A model generated the notes under the pieces. The model did no database searches and was not told the origin of the DNA. It was given only the letters and a program-made list of their open reading frames with translations. A program made the translations under genes and the position numbers. Source: an uncultured Sutterella sp. (GTDB lineage: Bacteria > Pseudomonadota > Gammaproteobacteria > Burkholderiales > Burkholderiaceae_F). Taken from it: a stretch of DNA of 6,309 bases. Location: NCBI GenBank assembly GCA_900553105.1, contig USCE01000079.1, positions 1 through 6,309 on the forward strand, written 5' to 3'. Positions 5,875 through 6,309 of the stretch are shown piece after piece (the stretch's first letter is position 1; each line of letters opens with the position of its first letter).

Positions 5875-6309
5875 CAAAGTACTCCTTTGGACGTGGGTAA
5901 TTGATTTCCCGTTATACGTATCGCTTCTCTAAGCGATCGACCGAAACATTTAAATAACCCTTCGGCCACGTGATGATCATTTTGGCCGACCGATTTCATG
6001 TGAAGTGTGGCATCAAGTTTCATGGCGAGTGAACGGAAAAAATGTTCGATCATTTCCGTGGACATGTCGCCAACCTTTTGGTACTTGAATTTGGCTTCAT
6101 AGACAAAGTAAGGACGGCCCGAGAGATCGAGCGCACATTGAGCCAGAGTTTCGTCCATTGGCAACATAAAACCGAAACGATTGATGCCGCGCTTATCGCC
6201 GAGTGCTTTTTTCAACGCTTCGCCCAACACGAGCCCGACGTCTTCGATGAGATGATGATCATCGATACGAAGGTCACCTTGGGCGTTGACCTCGAGGCCA
6301 ATACCCGCA
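5874..6309 (-). CDS. hisB: Imidazoleglycerol-phosphate dehydratase (HisB C-terminal domain), 5'-truncated by window edge
   Basis: This is the last 144 residues of HisB. The domain dehydrates imidazole glycerol phosphate to imidazole acetol phosphate in a manganese-dependent reaction. The frame is open to the right edge, so the start is not in view; a GTG codon at 6228-6230 is internal. Upstream of it the frame reads GDLRIDDHHLIEDVG, containing the conserved HHxxED metal-binding motif. The second metal motif, NDHHVAEGLFK, lies nearer the end. VGDMSTEMIEHFFRSLA and the ending LPTSKGVL closely resemble E. coli HisB. That protein is a fusion with an N-terminal histidinol-phosphate phosphatase, giving about 355 residues. 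Whether this one is also bifunctional cannot be seen here, but the resemblance suggests it. The stop overlaps the hisH start by one base. Confidence 0.97.
   Translation of the reverse strand, partial: AGIGLEVNAQGDLRIDDHHLIEDVGLVLGEALKKALGDKRGINRFGFMLPMDETLAQCALDLSGRPYFVYEAKFKYQKVGDMSTEMIEHFFRSLAMKLDATLHMKSVGQNDHHVAEGLFKCFGRSLREAIRITGNQLPTSKGVL
5882..5888 (-). promoter_or_regulatory. Ribosome binding site of hisH inside the hisB end
   Basis: AAAGGAG on the minus strand, 7 bases before the hisH ATG at 5872-5874, is encoded within the Lys-Gly-Val of the HisB C-terminus. It decides the hisH start in favour of ATG over the TTG immediately upstream. Confidence 0.85.

Noticed and set aside
5875..5877. 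TTG as the hisH start, one codon upstream of the ATG.
   Set aside because: The ATG at 5872-5874 has an AAAGGAG site at 7-base spacing and overlaps the hisB stop as TGATG, and other HisH proteins begin at the equivalent point.
6228..6230. GTG as the hisB start.
   Set aside because: The frame stays open to the window edge and encodes the conserved HHxxED metal-binding motif upstream of this codon, so the GTG is internal.
6250..6266. Palindromic GATGATCATC-like sequence, recurring near 5972, as a possible operator.
   Set aside because: Both copies simply encode the Asp-His-His metal-binding motifs of HisB with GAT and CAT codons.

Overview
The window looks like the end of a short-read assembly contig from a Gram-negative proteobacterium. 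The first 25 bases are Illumina Nextera adapter sequence, not genomic DNA, so the biological sequence starts at about base 26. The partial porin has the C-terminal Phe and general style of the Burkholderiales porin family. The histidine enzymes resemble the Escherichia coli versions. Base composition looks moderate by eye, not the high GC of most Burkholderia relatives. A moderate-GC host-associated Burkholderiales such as a Sutterella/Parasutterella relative would fit, but that assignment is inference.

Layout, left to right. A 5'-truncated outer-membrane porin (26-797, +) ends in a hairpin terminator. A complete 491-residue lyase of the argininosuccinate lyase/fumarase superfamily follows (888-2363, +), with its own ribosome binding site and a strong intrinsic terminator. 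The next stretch, about 760 bases without an intact gene, holds the decayed remains of an EamA/DMT-type transporter on the minus strand (2438-3026). A short pentanucleotide repeat sits where its ribosome binding site would be.

From 3126 to the right edge, all on the minus strand, is the distal part of a histidine biosynthesis operon. In order of transcription it is hisB (3' part only), hisH, hisA, hisF and hisIE. The genes are tightly packed: hisB/hisH share one base, hisH/hisA overlap by 4, hisA/hisF overlap by 31, and hisF and hisIE are 24 apart. HisI and HisE carry out the second and third steps of the pathway, HisA isomerises ProFAR to PRFAR, HisH and HisF together make imidazole glycerol phosphate and AICAR, and the HisB domain seen here dehydrates imidazole glycerol phosphate. 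The proximal genes (hisG, hisD, hisC, the start of hisB) and any leader or attenuator would lie beyond the right edge.

No mobile element, CRISPR array, RNA gene or clearly new multi-gene system is visible. The points most worth checking are the lyase, whose conserved active-site motifs are altered in ways that argue against ordinary argininosuccinate lyase function, and the enteric-style his cluster beside a Burkholderiales-style porin.
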